From Gemmatimonadota bacterium (lineage in GTDB: Bacteria; Gemmatimonadota; Gemmatimonadetes; Gemmatimonadales; GWC2-71-9), in NCBI GenBank assembly GCA_016713435.1, contig JADJPD010000001.1, positions 248,001-312,000 of the forward strand: DNA of 64,000 bases. Direction: 5' to 3'. The notes under the pieces are model-generated. The model ran no database searches. It was not told the origin of the DNA and saw only the letters and a list, made by a program, of their open reading frames with translations. Position numbers and translations under genes: made by a program. Shown here in pieces: positions 36,224 to 43,443 of the stretch. Each line of letters starts with the position of its first letter. Position 1 is the first letter of the stretch.

Positions 36224-36842
36224 GGCGGACCGGGACCCACCACTCGGGGCGTCGCTCGAGCTCGGTGGGGTGGCGCAGCCCGTCGCGCGCGGGCCAGGTG
36301 GACCAGCCGTGCGGGGCGTCGTTGTAGGTGCGGAAGGCCAGCGCGGGCGTGGTGCCGGGGCGCGCCTCACGGAAGAAGGCCGCGTCGAGGCGGAGCTCGA
36401 GGGACCAGCCGGCGCTGTCGCTCGCCGCGCGCACCTCCCAGCCGCCGCCCTCGCGGTCCTGGCCCAAGCGCCAGTCGGGATCATCGCGCGGGGCGCGCCA
36501 CTTGCCCTGCTCGCCGCGGTAGACGACGCTGCTGTCGAGGGTGCGGCGGAGGTACCACTGGAAGTCGTCGTGGCCGGGGGCGGCGCCGCGGTCGCCCCAG
36601 ACGTCGAGGCTCACCACCAGGTCATCCCCCCAGTAATAGCTGGAGTCGGCGAAGCGCACGGCGATGATGACGGTGTCGCGGCTCGAGACGACCCAGCCCT
36701 CCCCACTGCCGAGCGTGAACATCGGCGCGCCGTACTCGGCCTCCGACACCAGGCCGTCGAAGACCGGCGCGCTGGCGAGGGGGCGGATGCGGAGCGTGTC
36801 GCTCGCCACGATCGTGGCCGTGAAGGCGAGGAGGGTCAGCAT
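36213..36842 (-). CDS. Exported CBM9-like sugar-binding domain protein
   Basis: Start at 36842 (MLTLLAFTATIVAS) gives a short signal peptide. The mature protein is a beta-sandwich of about 190 residues whose pattern (FDGLVSEAEYGAP at the start, then WSLELRLDAAFFRE) is that of carbohydrate-binding/DOMON-type modules that bind sugars or heme. No linked enzyme is nearby, so the ligand is unknown. Confidence 0.6.
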   Translation of the reverse strand: MLTLLAFTATIVASDTLRIRPLASAPVFDGLVSEAEYGAPMFTLGSGEGWVVSSRDTVIIAVRFADSSYYWGDDLVVSLDVWGDRGAAPGHDDFQWYLRRTLDSSVVYRGEQGKWRAPRDDPDWRLGQDREGGGWEVRAASDSAGWSLELRLDAAFFREARPGTTPALAFRTYNDAPHGWSTWPARDGLRHPTELERRPEWWVPVRLTP

Positions 36843-36936
36843 GCGGGATTCATGGCCAGGTACCAGCCTCACGTTCGGCGCAGAGAACTCATGCCATCCG
36901 CGCAGCCCACCACATCACGATCCTCTCCCCACGAGC

Positions 36937-36969
36937 CGTAGCGCCCGGATATCCTCCGGCCGCGCTACG
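36937..36969. other. Interrupted hairpin in a divergent intergenic region
   Basis: CGTAGCGC (36937-36944) pairs with GCGCTACG (36962-36969), and an inner CCGGA/TCCGG stem extends it around a 5-nt loop. It lies in the 272-bp gap between divergent genes (36842 and 37115); an RNA structure or protein site are both possible. Confidence 0.4.
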
Positions 36970-37114
36970 CCTGCGTTGAGGCGCACCAGATCGGGCGTGG
37001 TGAGTTCGCGCCTGGGCGCAGGCAGTGGAACGGGTGAAACGTGGGGCGGGTTGCAAGTCGAAACCCGCCCGTGCCGTGCGCCGTAGGCCCCGCACTCTCC
37101 TCAAAGGAATTCGC

Positions 37115-37546
37115 GTGTCGGTTCGTGCTCTAGCCCTGGCGCTCGCGCTCGGCGTGGCCCCGGGGACGGTGGTGGCGCAGGCCCCGGCGGCGCCGGATGA
37201 TGCGGCGCTCATGGCCCTCGGCAAGAAGCTCACCGTGTGGTTCTTCGAAGGCCAGGCGGACAGCCTCTACGCCCACCTGAGCGACGGGGCCAAGGCCAAC
37301 GCCGGCGGGGTGGAAGGCATCCGGCAGCACATGAGTGACTTCTCCTCGCGCGCGGGCAGCGAGATGGGCGTGCTGGTGGAGAAGATGACGCGCCGCAACG
37401 GCAAGCCGCAATTCTGGCACGAGGGCACCTTCAGCAACTTCCCCGACGCCCTGGTGATCCGCTGGGTGTTCAACGACCGGGGCGAGGTGGACGGCGTGGG
37501 CATGGGTCCCAAGAGCGGCACGCCGGAGCCGGACGCCGGGAGCTGA
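37115..37546 (+). CDS. Small exported protein, possibly DUF3887/NTF2-like
   Basis: GTG start at 37115 with AAGGA seven nt upstream gives a signal peptide ending VVAQAP. The mature 115 residues (KLTVWFFEGQADSLYAHLSD and a C-terminal GEVDGVGM) resemble the small domain often fused to serine hydrolases, where it is thought to aid folding or binding. Role here unknown. Confidence 0.6.
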   Translation: MSVRALALALALGVAPGTVVAQAPAAPDDAALMALGKKLTVWFFEGQADSLYAHLSDGAKANAGGVEGIRQHMSDFSSRAGSEMGVLVEKMTRRNGKPQFWHEGTFSNFPDALVIRWVFNDRGEVDGVGMGPKSGTPEPDAGS

Positions 37547-38036
37547 CGGGCGTCACTCCCCCTCGGTGAGCGGCACCAGCCGCGCGCGGCGGGAGCCCCG
37601 ACTCGAGCTCCATGATCCCCACCGACGGCAGCAGGTCGAAGCGCCGCCGTCCCGCACCGCCCGGGTTCATCACCGTGACCGTCAGGTCCACGGTGGTGAG
37701 CAGCGGGCGGTGCGTGTGTCCGTAGATGAGGACGTCGGCGTGGGGGTACGCCTCGTGGAGCTTGTCGGGCGTGGGGGAGCCGAACTGGTCGCCGTGGGTG
37801 AGGACGAAGTCGAGGCCCTCGAGGCGGAGCTCCGCCACCTGGGGGAGGCGGGTGCGGAGGTCCCAGTCGTCGGTGTTGCCGTACACGGCGGTGACGGGGG
37901 CGAGGGCCTCGAGCTCGGTGAGCAGGTCCGCGGGGCCGATGTCGCCGGCGTGGAGGATGTGGTCCACTTCCCGGAAGACCTCGAACACCTCAGGGCGCAA
38001 GAGCCCGTGGGTGTCGGCGATGATGCCGAGCCGCAT
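37470..38036 (-). CDS. YfcE/MJ0936-type metallophosphoesterase (apparent C-terminal frameshift)
   Basis: A calcineurin-like phosphodiesterase with all metal ligands: GIIADTHG, HAGDIG, YGNTDDWD, LTHGDQ and YGHTHRP. As written, the last 27 residues are Arg/Pro-rich and run into the upstream gene to 37470. Removing one C from the CCCC at 37596-37599 gives a natural end (RARLVPLTEGE, stop at 37553) and 160 residues, the normal size, with no overlap. Substrate unknown; the family hydrolyses model phosphodiesters. Confidence 0.85.
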   Translation of the reverse strand: MRLGIIADTHGLLRPEVFEVFREVDHILHAGDIGPADLLTELEALAPVTAVYGNTDDWDLRTRLPQVAELRLEGLDFVLTHGDQFGSPTPDKLHEAYPHADVLIYGHTHRPLLTTVDLTVTVMNPGGAGRRRFDLLPSVGIMELESGLPPRAAGAAHRGGVTPVSSRRPAPACRSWDPCPRRPPRPGR

Positions 38037-38039
38037 GGA

Positions 38040-38618
38040 TCAGCCCTGCCACCGCGGGGCGATGGCGATGTCCAGGTCGAGCTGGTCGAGGATGCGCTGC
38101 ACCACGAAGTCCACCAGCTCGCCGATCTCCTTCGGGGCGTGGTAGAAGCCGGGGGCGGCGGGGAGCACCACGGCGCCGGCCTCGGTGAGGGTGGTGAGGT
38201 TCCGCAGGTGGATCAGCGAGAACGGCGTCTCGCGCGGGACGACGATGAGCTTCCGGCGCTCCTTGAGCGCCACGTCGGCGGCGCGCTCCACGAGCGAGCG
38301 GCTGGTGCCCGCGGCGATGGCGGCGACGGTGCCCATGGAGCAGGGGCAGATGACCATGCCCTTGCTCTTCGCGGAGCCACTGGCCGGCCTGGCGCCGCGG
38401 TCGGTGTCGCTGTAGACGGCGACGCTCGACCAGTCGCCGCCGGTCCGGGCCTGCAGCTCGTCCTGCGTGGCGATCCCCGCCTCGGTGCCGAGCAGGCGCC
38501 AGCCGTGGCTCGAGATGATGAGCCAGGTGGGCACCTGGTTGGTGGCCAGCACCTCGAGCAGCCGCACCGCGTACGGCGCGCCCGAGGCGCCGGTGATGGC
38601 GAGGACGACGGGATGCAC
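38040..38618 (-). CDS. ubiX: Flavin prenyltransferase UbiX
   Basis: Makes the prenylated FMN cofactor needed by UbiD decarboxylases. The N-terminal flavin-binding AITGASGAPYAVRLLEVL, the CPCSMGT segment and the PRETPFSLIHLRNLTTL motif are all present. GTG start at 38618, 3 nt after the stop of a tiny upstream gene. The partner ubiD lies 1.2 kb upstream in the same cluster, so the pair probably serves menaquinone synthesis. Confidence 0.92.
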   Translation of the reverse strand: MHPVVLAITGASGAPYAVRLLEVLATNQVPTWLIISSHGWRLLGTEAGIATQDELQARTGGDWSSVAVYSDTDRGARPASGSAKSKGMVICPCSMGTVAAIAAGTSRSLVERAADVALKERRKLIVVPRETPFSLIHLRNLTTLTEAGAVVLPAAPGFYHAPKEIGELVDFVVQRILDQLDLDIAIAPRWQG

Positions 38619-38620
38619 GC

Positions 38621-38776
38621 TCAGCGGCCCCGCTGGTTGCCGGTGGGCAGCTTGGGCGGATGCCGCTCGGGCTGCGGCGGCGGCGGGGCCTTGGTGGGCT
38701 GGGTCAGGTCCTTCTGCTTGCCGACCTGGGGCTTGCCCTTCTGCGGGATGAAACCGGACTTCTGCTTCTTCGACAT
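38621..38776 (-). CDS. 51-residue basic protein
   Basis: A short gene starting MSKKQKSGFIPQKGK, Lys/Pro/Gln-rich, with GGAG upstream of its ATG at 38776. It ends 3 nt before the ubiX start. No cysteines, no hydrophobic segment, probably unstructured. Its position between ubiA and ubiX and the ribosome site argue it is expressed; function unknown. Confidence 0.6.
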   Translation of the reverse strand: MSKKQKSGFIPQKGKPQVGKQKDLTQPTKAPPPPQPERHPPKLPTGNQRGR

Positions 38777-38917
38777 GCGGGTCTCCGGGTTGGGTCCATC
38801 TTGTGCACCGTAGCGGCGGAGCCATGCTCCGCCGCCTCGATCCCACCATCGTGCGGGGTCCTGGAGATCCAGCCCCCCGTCGGCGGCCAGCGTCCTCGCG
38901 CCGCGTACGGGCCTCCG

Positions 38918-39823
38918 TCAGGCCACCAGCCGGTCCACGAGCGCGAAGCCGAAGACGGTGAGGCTCATCACGCCGTTCATGGTGAAGAAGGCGGCGTCGA
39001 GGCGCGAGAGGTCGCCGGGCTTCACCAGCTGGTGCTCGTAGAAGAGGATGCAGGCGGCGGCCACGACGCCGCCGAAGTACCACTCGCCGAAGCCCGCGCC
39101 CCAGCCGAAGAGGAGCAGCGCGGGGACGGTGATGCCGTGCAGGATCTTGGCGAGGAAGATGCTGTTCCGCACGCCCAGCTTCACCACGGCGCTCCGCAGC
39201 CCTTCCCGGGCGTCGAAGTCACGGTCGGGGAGGGCGTAGAAGATGTCGAACCCCGCCACCCAGGTGGCCACGCCGATGGTGATGGCGATGAGCACCCACC
39301 ACGGGTCGCTCCACCCGCCGGTCACCGCCATGTACCCGCCCACCGGGGCGATGGCGAGCGACATGCCGAGCCAGAGGTGCGGCCACCAGGTGAAGCGCTT
39401 GGCCAGGCTGTAGAGCATGATCCAGCCGAGCGCCACCGGCGACAGGTAGAAGCAGATGGGGTTCAGGAAGTACGAGCTGGTGATGAAGATGCACGCCGCC
39501 ACGCTCACCGCCAGCCAGGCCTGGGTGAGGGAGAGCTTGCCCTGCGGCAGCTCGCGTCCCTGGGTGCGCGGGTTCCGGGCGTCGAAGTGGCGGTCCACGA
39601 TGCGGTTGAAGCCCATCGCCCCGAAGCGCGCCGCACTGAAGGCCACCACCACGAGCGCCACCACCCGCCAGGGCACCCCCGCCTCGATGGACCCCTCGAG
39701 CACGCCGAGCAGCGCGAAGGGGAGGGCAAAGAGGGTGTGCGGCAGCTTCACGAAGCTCGCGTAGCGCGCGAGCATCGAGTCGCCGGCGTAGGTCTGGCCC
39801 TCGCGGGTGGCGGCCACGCTCAT
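38918..39823 (-). CDS. ubiA: UbiA-family polyprenyltransferase
   Basis: Integral membrane enzyme that attaches the polyprenyl tail to an aromatic acid during quinone synthesis. Both Asp-rich motifs are visible: NRIVDRHFDARNPRT and YALPDRDFDARE. About eight hydrophobic helices over 301 residues. Its ATG overlaps the ubiD stop by 4 bp (ATGA). With UbiX and UbiD nearby it probably acts on a naphthoate in menaquinone synthesis (MqnP-like), which is inference from context. Confidence 0.9.
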   Translation of the reverse strand: MSVAATREGQTYAGDSMLARYASFVKLPHTLFALPFALLGVLEGSIEAGVPWRVVALVVVAFSAARFGAMGFNRIVDRHFDARNPRTQGRELPQGKLSLTQAWLAVSVAACIFITSSYFLNPICFYLSPVALGWIMLYSLAKRFTWWPHLWLGMSLAIAPVGGYMAVTGGWSDPWWVLIAITIGVATWVAGFDIFYALPDRDFDAREGLRSAVVKLGVRNSIFLAKILHGITVPALLLFGWGAGFGEWYFGGVVAAACILFYEHQLVKPGDLSRLDAAFFTMNGVMSLTVFGFALVDRLVA

Positions 39824-41301
39824 CCCAGCTTGAGGCCCAGCTTCGGCCACAGCGCGTCCACCCGCGCCTTGGTGGCGTCGTCCATGGTGATCAGCTCCGG
39901 CCACTCGCGGGTGAAGCCCTCGTCCTTCCACTTCCGGGTGCCGTCAATCCCCATCTTGGTGCCGAAGGAGAAGTACTGGCTGGCGTGGTCCAGGACGTCC
40001 ACCGGGCCCTTGGTGAAGCGCACGTCCCGCTCGGGGTCGATGTTGTTGAGGACGATCCAGCCCACCTCGTTGGCGTCGCGGACGTTGACGTCCTTGTCCA
40101 CGATCACCAGCACCTTGGCCAGCGACATGAGGCCCGCGCCCCAGAGCGCGTTCATCACCTTGTAGGCCTGGCCCGGGTACTGCTTGTCGATGCTCACGAA
40201 GACGAGGTTGTGGAAGATGCCGCAGGCCGGCATGTGGTAATCCACCACCTCGGGCGTGGTGAGCCGGAGCAGCGGCAGGAAGATCCGTTCCGTGGCGTGG
40301 CCCAGGTAGTAGTCCTCCATGGGCGGGCGGCCCACGAGGGTGCAGGCGTAGACCGGCTTCTTCCGCATGGTCACCGCGGTGACGTGCACCCGCGGGTAGA
40401 GGTCGGCCAGGGAGTAGTAGCCGGTGTGGTCGCCGAACGGCCCCTCGGTGACCAGCGGCTCCGCCGGGTCGATGTACCCCTCGATGACGAACTCCGCCTC
40501 CGCCGGCACCTCGAGGTCCACGGTGACGCCCTTCACCAGCTCCACCGGCGACTTCCGCAGGAAGCCGGCGAAGATGAACTCGTCAATCGCGGGCGGCAGC
40601 GGCGCCGAGGCCGAGTAGAGCGAGGCGGGATCGGCGCCGACGGCGATGGCGACGTCCATCTTCTTGCCCGCGGCGGCCAGCTCGCGCCAGTGGTGGGCGC
40701 CGGTCTTGTGGCGCTGCCAGTGCATGGCCAGCTCGCGCTTCCCCTGCACCTGCACCCGGTACATGCCGACGTTCCGGAGGCCCTTCTGGGGATCCTCGGT
40801 GATGACCATCGGCAGCGTGATGTAGCGGCCGCCGTCCTTGGGCCAGGTGGTGAGGAAGGGGATCTTGTCGAGGTCCACTTCGTCGCCCTGCCAGACGATC
40901 TCCTGGCAGGTGCCCTTCCCTCCCCGGGTCCGCGGCGGGAACTTGCTCGCCTCGGCGAGCTTGGGGAGCATGGAGAGCTTGCCGAAGAAGCCGTCGGGCA
41001 CCTTGAGGTTGAGCATCTCGCTGATGCGCCCGCCGATCTCGTCGAGGGTCTCGACGCCCAAGGCGAGGCACATCCGCTTCATGCTGCCATAGAGGTTGAT
41101 GGCGACGGGGTACTCGCTCCGCTGGCCGTTCTCGAGGATCACGTGCTCGAAGAGGAGCGCGGGGCCGCCGCCCGCGCTCTTCATGCAGCGGTCGGCGATC
41201 TCCGCGATCTCGAGGTGGGCGCGGACGGGTTCCTTGACCCGGACCAGCTCGCCCATCTTGTCGATGGCGGCGATGAATTCCTGCAGGGAGTCGAGACTCA
41301 T
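39820..41301 (-). CDS. ubiD: UbiD-family prenyl-FMN decarboxylase
   Basis: Removes a carboxyl group from the prenylated aromatic ring, using prenyl-FMN from UbiX. The 493 residues match the family length; the conserved TEGPFGDHTGYYS region and GRPPMEDYYLG are present, as is the C-terminal DPERDVRF. Overlaps ubiA by 4 bp. With no chorismate-to-ubiquinone genes around, a menaquinone (futalosine-type, MqnL-like) role is more likely than ubiquinone. Confidence 0.9.
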   Translation of the reverse strand: MSLDSLQEFIAAIDKMGELVRVKEPVRAHLEIAEIADRCMKSAGGGPALLFEHVILENGQRSEYPVAINLYGSMKRMCLALGVETLDEIGGRISEMLNLKVPDGFFGKLSMLPKLAEASKFPPRTRGGKGTCQEIVWQGDEVDLDKIPFLTTWPKDGGRYITLPMVITEDPQKGLRNVGMYRVQVQGKRELAMHWQRHKTGAHHWRELAAAGKKMDVAIAVGADPASLYSASAPLPPAIDEFIFAGFLRKSPVELVKGVTVDLEVPAEAEFVIEGYIDPAEPLVTEGPFGDHTGYYSLADLYPRVHVTAVTMRKKPVYACTLVGRPPMEDYYLGHATERIFLPLLRLTTPEVVDYHMPACGIFHNLVFVSIDKQYPGQAYKVMNALWGAGLMSLAKVLVIVDKDVNVRDANEVGWIVLNNIDPERDVRFTKGPVDVLDHASQYFSFGTKMGIDGTRKWKDEGFTREWPELITMDDATKARVDALWPKLGLKLG

Positions 41302-41369
41302 GAGGCTCGTCTAGTCGGTGTCGGTGGGGGCACGAGTGTCATGACCCCGCCGGGAGGCGCAGGTTCCGC

Positions 41370-41951
41370 TCAGCGCACGCCCACGTGGATGGCGCAGATG
41401 CCGCCGAGGAGTCGTTCATAGGTGACCTCCCGGAAGCCGGCCGCGCGCATCTTGGCGGCCAGCGCATCAGGCTCCGGGAAGGCGAGCACCGACTCGGGAA
41501 GGTAGGTGTAGGCGTCGCCATGCTTCGACACCAGGCGGCCGATGAGCGGGAGCAGCTTCCGGAAGTAGAAGAAGTAGAGCCCGCGGAGCGGCTGGTGCTT
41601 GGGCGTGGAGAACTCCAGGATGACGAAGCGGGCGCCGGGACGGAGGACGCGCGCGGTCTCGACCAGGCCCGCGTCGAGGTCCATCAGGTTCCGCACCCCG
41701 AAGCCGACGGTGGCGCCGTCGAAGCTGGCGTCGGCGAAGGGCAGTTCGAGCGCGTCGGCGTTGACCGGGCGGACGCGCACCGACTTGGGCTTGCCGAGGA
41801 CCAGCATGGGGAGGACGAAATCCGCCCCGATGACCGAGCCGGGGTGGTTGAGGAGGTCGTACCGGGGCGCGATGGCGGTGAACATCGCCCGGACATATGA
41901 CCGCTTCTCCCGGCCGCCGGAGAGCGGTAACTTCCTATCCGTGGCTAACAT
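41370..41951 (-). CDS. ubiE: Menaquinone/ubiquinone methyltransferase UbiE/MenG with internal deletion
   Basis: Methylates demethylmenaquinone. The N-terminus (YVRAMFTAIAPRYDLLNH) and everything from GADFVLPML on (PVNADALELPF, GFGVRNL, VLRPGARFVILEFSTP, GDAYTYLPESV) match the family. The roughly 45 residues that should lie between, including SAM-binding motif I (D-x-GTGD), are absent in frame: APRYDLLNH is joined directly to PGSVIGADF. At 193 residues it is shorter than the usual 235-250 and should not bind SAM as written. Either the gene is dead or the sequence lost about 130-140 bp. Confidence 0.85.
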   Translation of the reverse strand: MLATDRKLPLSGGREKRSYVRAMFTAIAPRYDLLNHPGSVIGADFVLPMLVLGKPKSVRVRPVNADALELPFADASFDGATVGFGVRNLMDLDAGLVETARVLRPGARFVILEFSTPKHQPLRGLYFFYFRKLLPLIGRLVSKHGDAYTYLPESVLAFPEPDALAAKMRAAGFREVTYERLLGGICAIHVGVR

Positions 41952-41959
41952 AGGCGCAG

Positions 41960-41989
41960 AATGTAGTCCCGGGCGGAGCGCACTCGCAA
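41960..41989 (-). promoter_or_regulatory. Promoter of ubiE
   Basis: TTGCGA (41984-41989), 18-bp spacer, TACATT (41960-41965) on the minus strand; the ATG is 8 nt past the -10 box, so the message may be leaderless. Confidence 0.5.
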
Positions 41990-42004
41990 GCCGCGAGCGG
42001 TTTC

Positions 42005-42607
42005 ATGGCTGAGCGGGTGGATCTGGCGTCCGCCACGGACCAGGAGATCGTGGCCCTCGCACGCGAGGGGCGCGAGGCGGCGTACCGCGAGCTCATCCGC
42101 CGGTACGAGCGCCCCGTGTTCTCGCTCGTGCTGCGCATGGTGCGTGACCGCCAGCTCGCCGAGGACCTGGCGCAGGAGACGTTCATCAAGGCGCTGAACG
42201 CCATCGCCACGTACAAGCCGGAGTACAAGTTCTCGAGCTGGATCTTCAAGATCGCCAACAACGCGGCCATCGATCACCTGCGCCGGCGCGATCTCGACAC
42301 CCTCTCGCTCGACGGCTCGCCCAACGCCACCACCGCCGACGAAATCGAGGCGACCGCCCTCCAGGTGGGCGATCGCACCCAGGGTCCCCTCGCCGAACTC
42401 GAGTCCCGCGAGCTCGGCTCGGCCATCGAGGAGGCGATCGGCCGGCTCCGCCCCGAGTACCGCAGCTGCATCCTGCTTCGCCATGTCGAGGGGATGGCCT
42501 ACGAGGAGATCGCCCAGCTCCTCGACCTCCCCCTCGGGACGGTGAAGACCTACATCCACCGGGCCCGCAATGAACTTCGGGGTCACCTTGCGCACCTGCG
42601 CGACTGA
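42005..42607 (+). CDS. ECF-type RNA polymerase sigma factor (RpoE-like)
   Basis: Region 2 is clear: YRELIRRYERPVFSLVLRMV, AEDLAQETFIKALN and KFSSWIFKIANNAAIDHLRR. Region 4 is EYRSCILLRHVEGMAYEEIA followed by GTVKTYIHRARNEL. The linker (about 105-135) is longer than average. It is followed 35 bp later by a probable anti-sigma factor gene, its likely inhibitor. Confidence 0.93.
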   Translation: MAERVDLASATDQEIVALAREGREAAYRELIRRYERPVFSLVLRMVRDRQLAEDLAQETFIKALNAIATYKPEYKFSSWIFKIANNAAIDHLRRRDLDTLSLDGSPNATTADEIEATALQVGDRTQGPLAELESRELGSAIEEAIGRLRPEYRSCILLRHVEGMAYEEIAQLLDLPLGTVKTYIHRARNELRGHLAHLRD

Positions 42608-42642
42608 AACCGCCCTCGGACCGAGGCCGTAGACACCCCAGT

Positions 42643-43443
42643 ATGCCGGATACCTCGCTGCACCTGACCCCCGACGAGCTCGATCTCCTGCTCGACGAAG
42701 GTCTGCCCACCGCCCGCTTGTCCCACCTGGAAACATGCGACGCCTGCCGGACCCTCGCGGATGAGACGCGGGAGCTGGTGGACGCCCTCGGCAGCCTGAA
42801 GGCCGAGGCGCCGAGCGTTTCCTTCGCGGACCGGGTGGTGGCCAAGGTGCAGAAGGAAACGCCGGCGCTGGCGGGGCACGTCACCCTGGAGGAGCTGGAT
42901 CTCTGGGTGGCGGGGGCGCTCCCGGTGGCTCGCGAGAGCCACCTCAGGGGGTGCGCCGAGTGCCAGGAGCTGGCCAACCGGGAGAAGCTGCTGGTGATGG
43001 CGCTGGAGCGCCTGCCGCTCTTCAACCCGGCGCCCGGCTTCGCGGCGCGGGTCCTGGACCAGGTGGAACTGCCGGTGACCTCGCTGCGCGGGGCGCTCCG
43101 GCTGTGGAAGACGCGGGTCGAGCGACAGCCAATGGCCGTTGCCGCCGTGTCGGGGGTGGCAGTGCTGCTGGGCGGATCGGTGGCGGCGAGTGCCGCATGG
43201 GCAGCCGGCAACCAGGACCTCATCACGGGCGCGGGGCAGTGGGCGCTCTCGACGGGGCAGGCCTGGTTCTGGACTGGTGTGGGGACGCTGGAGGCGCAGG
43301 GCTGGTACCAGGCCCTTTCGGGCGCCTTCACCCCGGGACGGGCCGCCGTGGCGGCCACCGGGATCACGGCCCTCTACGCGGCGGGCATCGTCATGCTCCG
43401 CCGGCTCATCGCCCTGCCGCAGGCCGCCCGTGCGCACGCCTGA
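42643..43443 (+). CDS. Anti-sigma factor with two zinc-finger-like modules
   Basis: Two HxxxCxxC motifs, SHLETCDAC (about 27-35) and SHLRGCAEC (about 99-107), each head a similar short helical module, so the cytoplasmic anti-sigma domain appears duplicated. One or two hydrophobic helices follow (about 165-185 and 235-255), anchoring it in the membrane. It lies directly after the ECF sigma gene and should hold that factor. The signal that releases it is unknown. The 3' end overlaps the next gene by 14 bp. Confidence 0.8.
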   Translation: MPDTSLHLTPDELDLLLDEGLPTARLSHLETCDACRTLADETRELVDALGSLKAEAPSVSFADRVVAKVQKETPALAGHVTLEELDLWVAGALPVARESHLRGCAECQELANREKLLVMALERLPLFNPAPGFAARVLDQVELPVTSLRGALRLWKTRVERQPMAVAAVSGVAVLLGGSVAASAAWAAGNQDLITGAGQWALSTGQAWFWTGVGTLEAQGWYQALSGAFTPGRAAVAATGITALYAAGIVMLRRLIALPQAARAHA

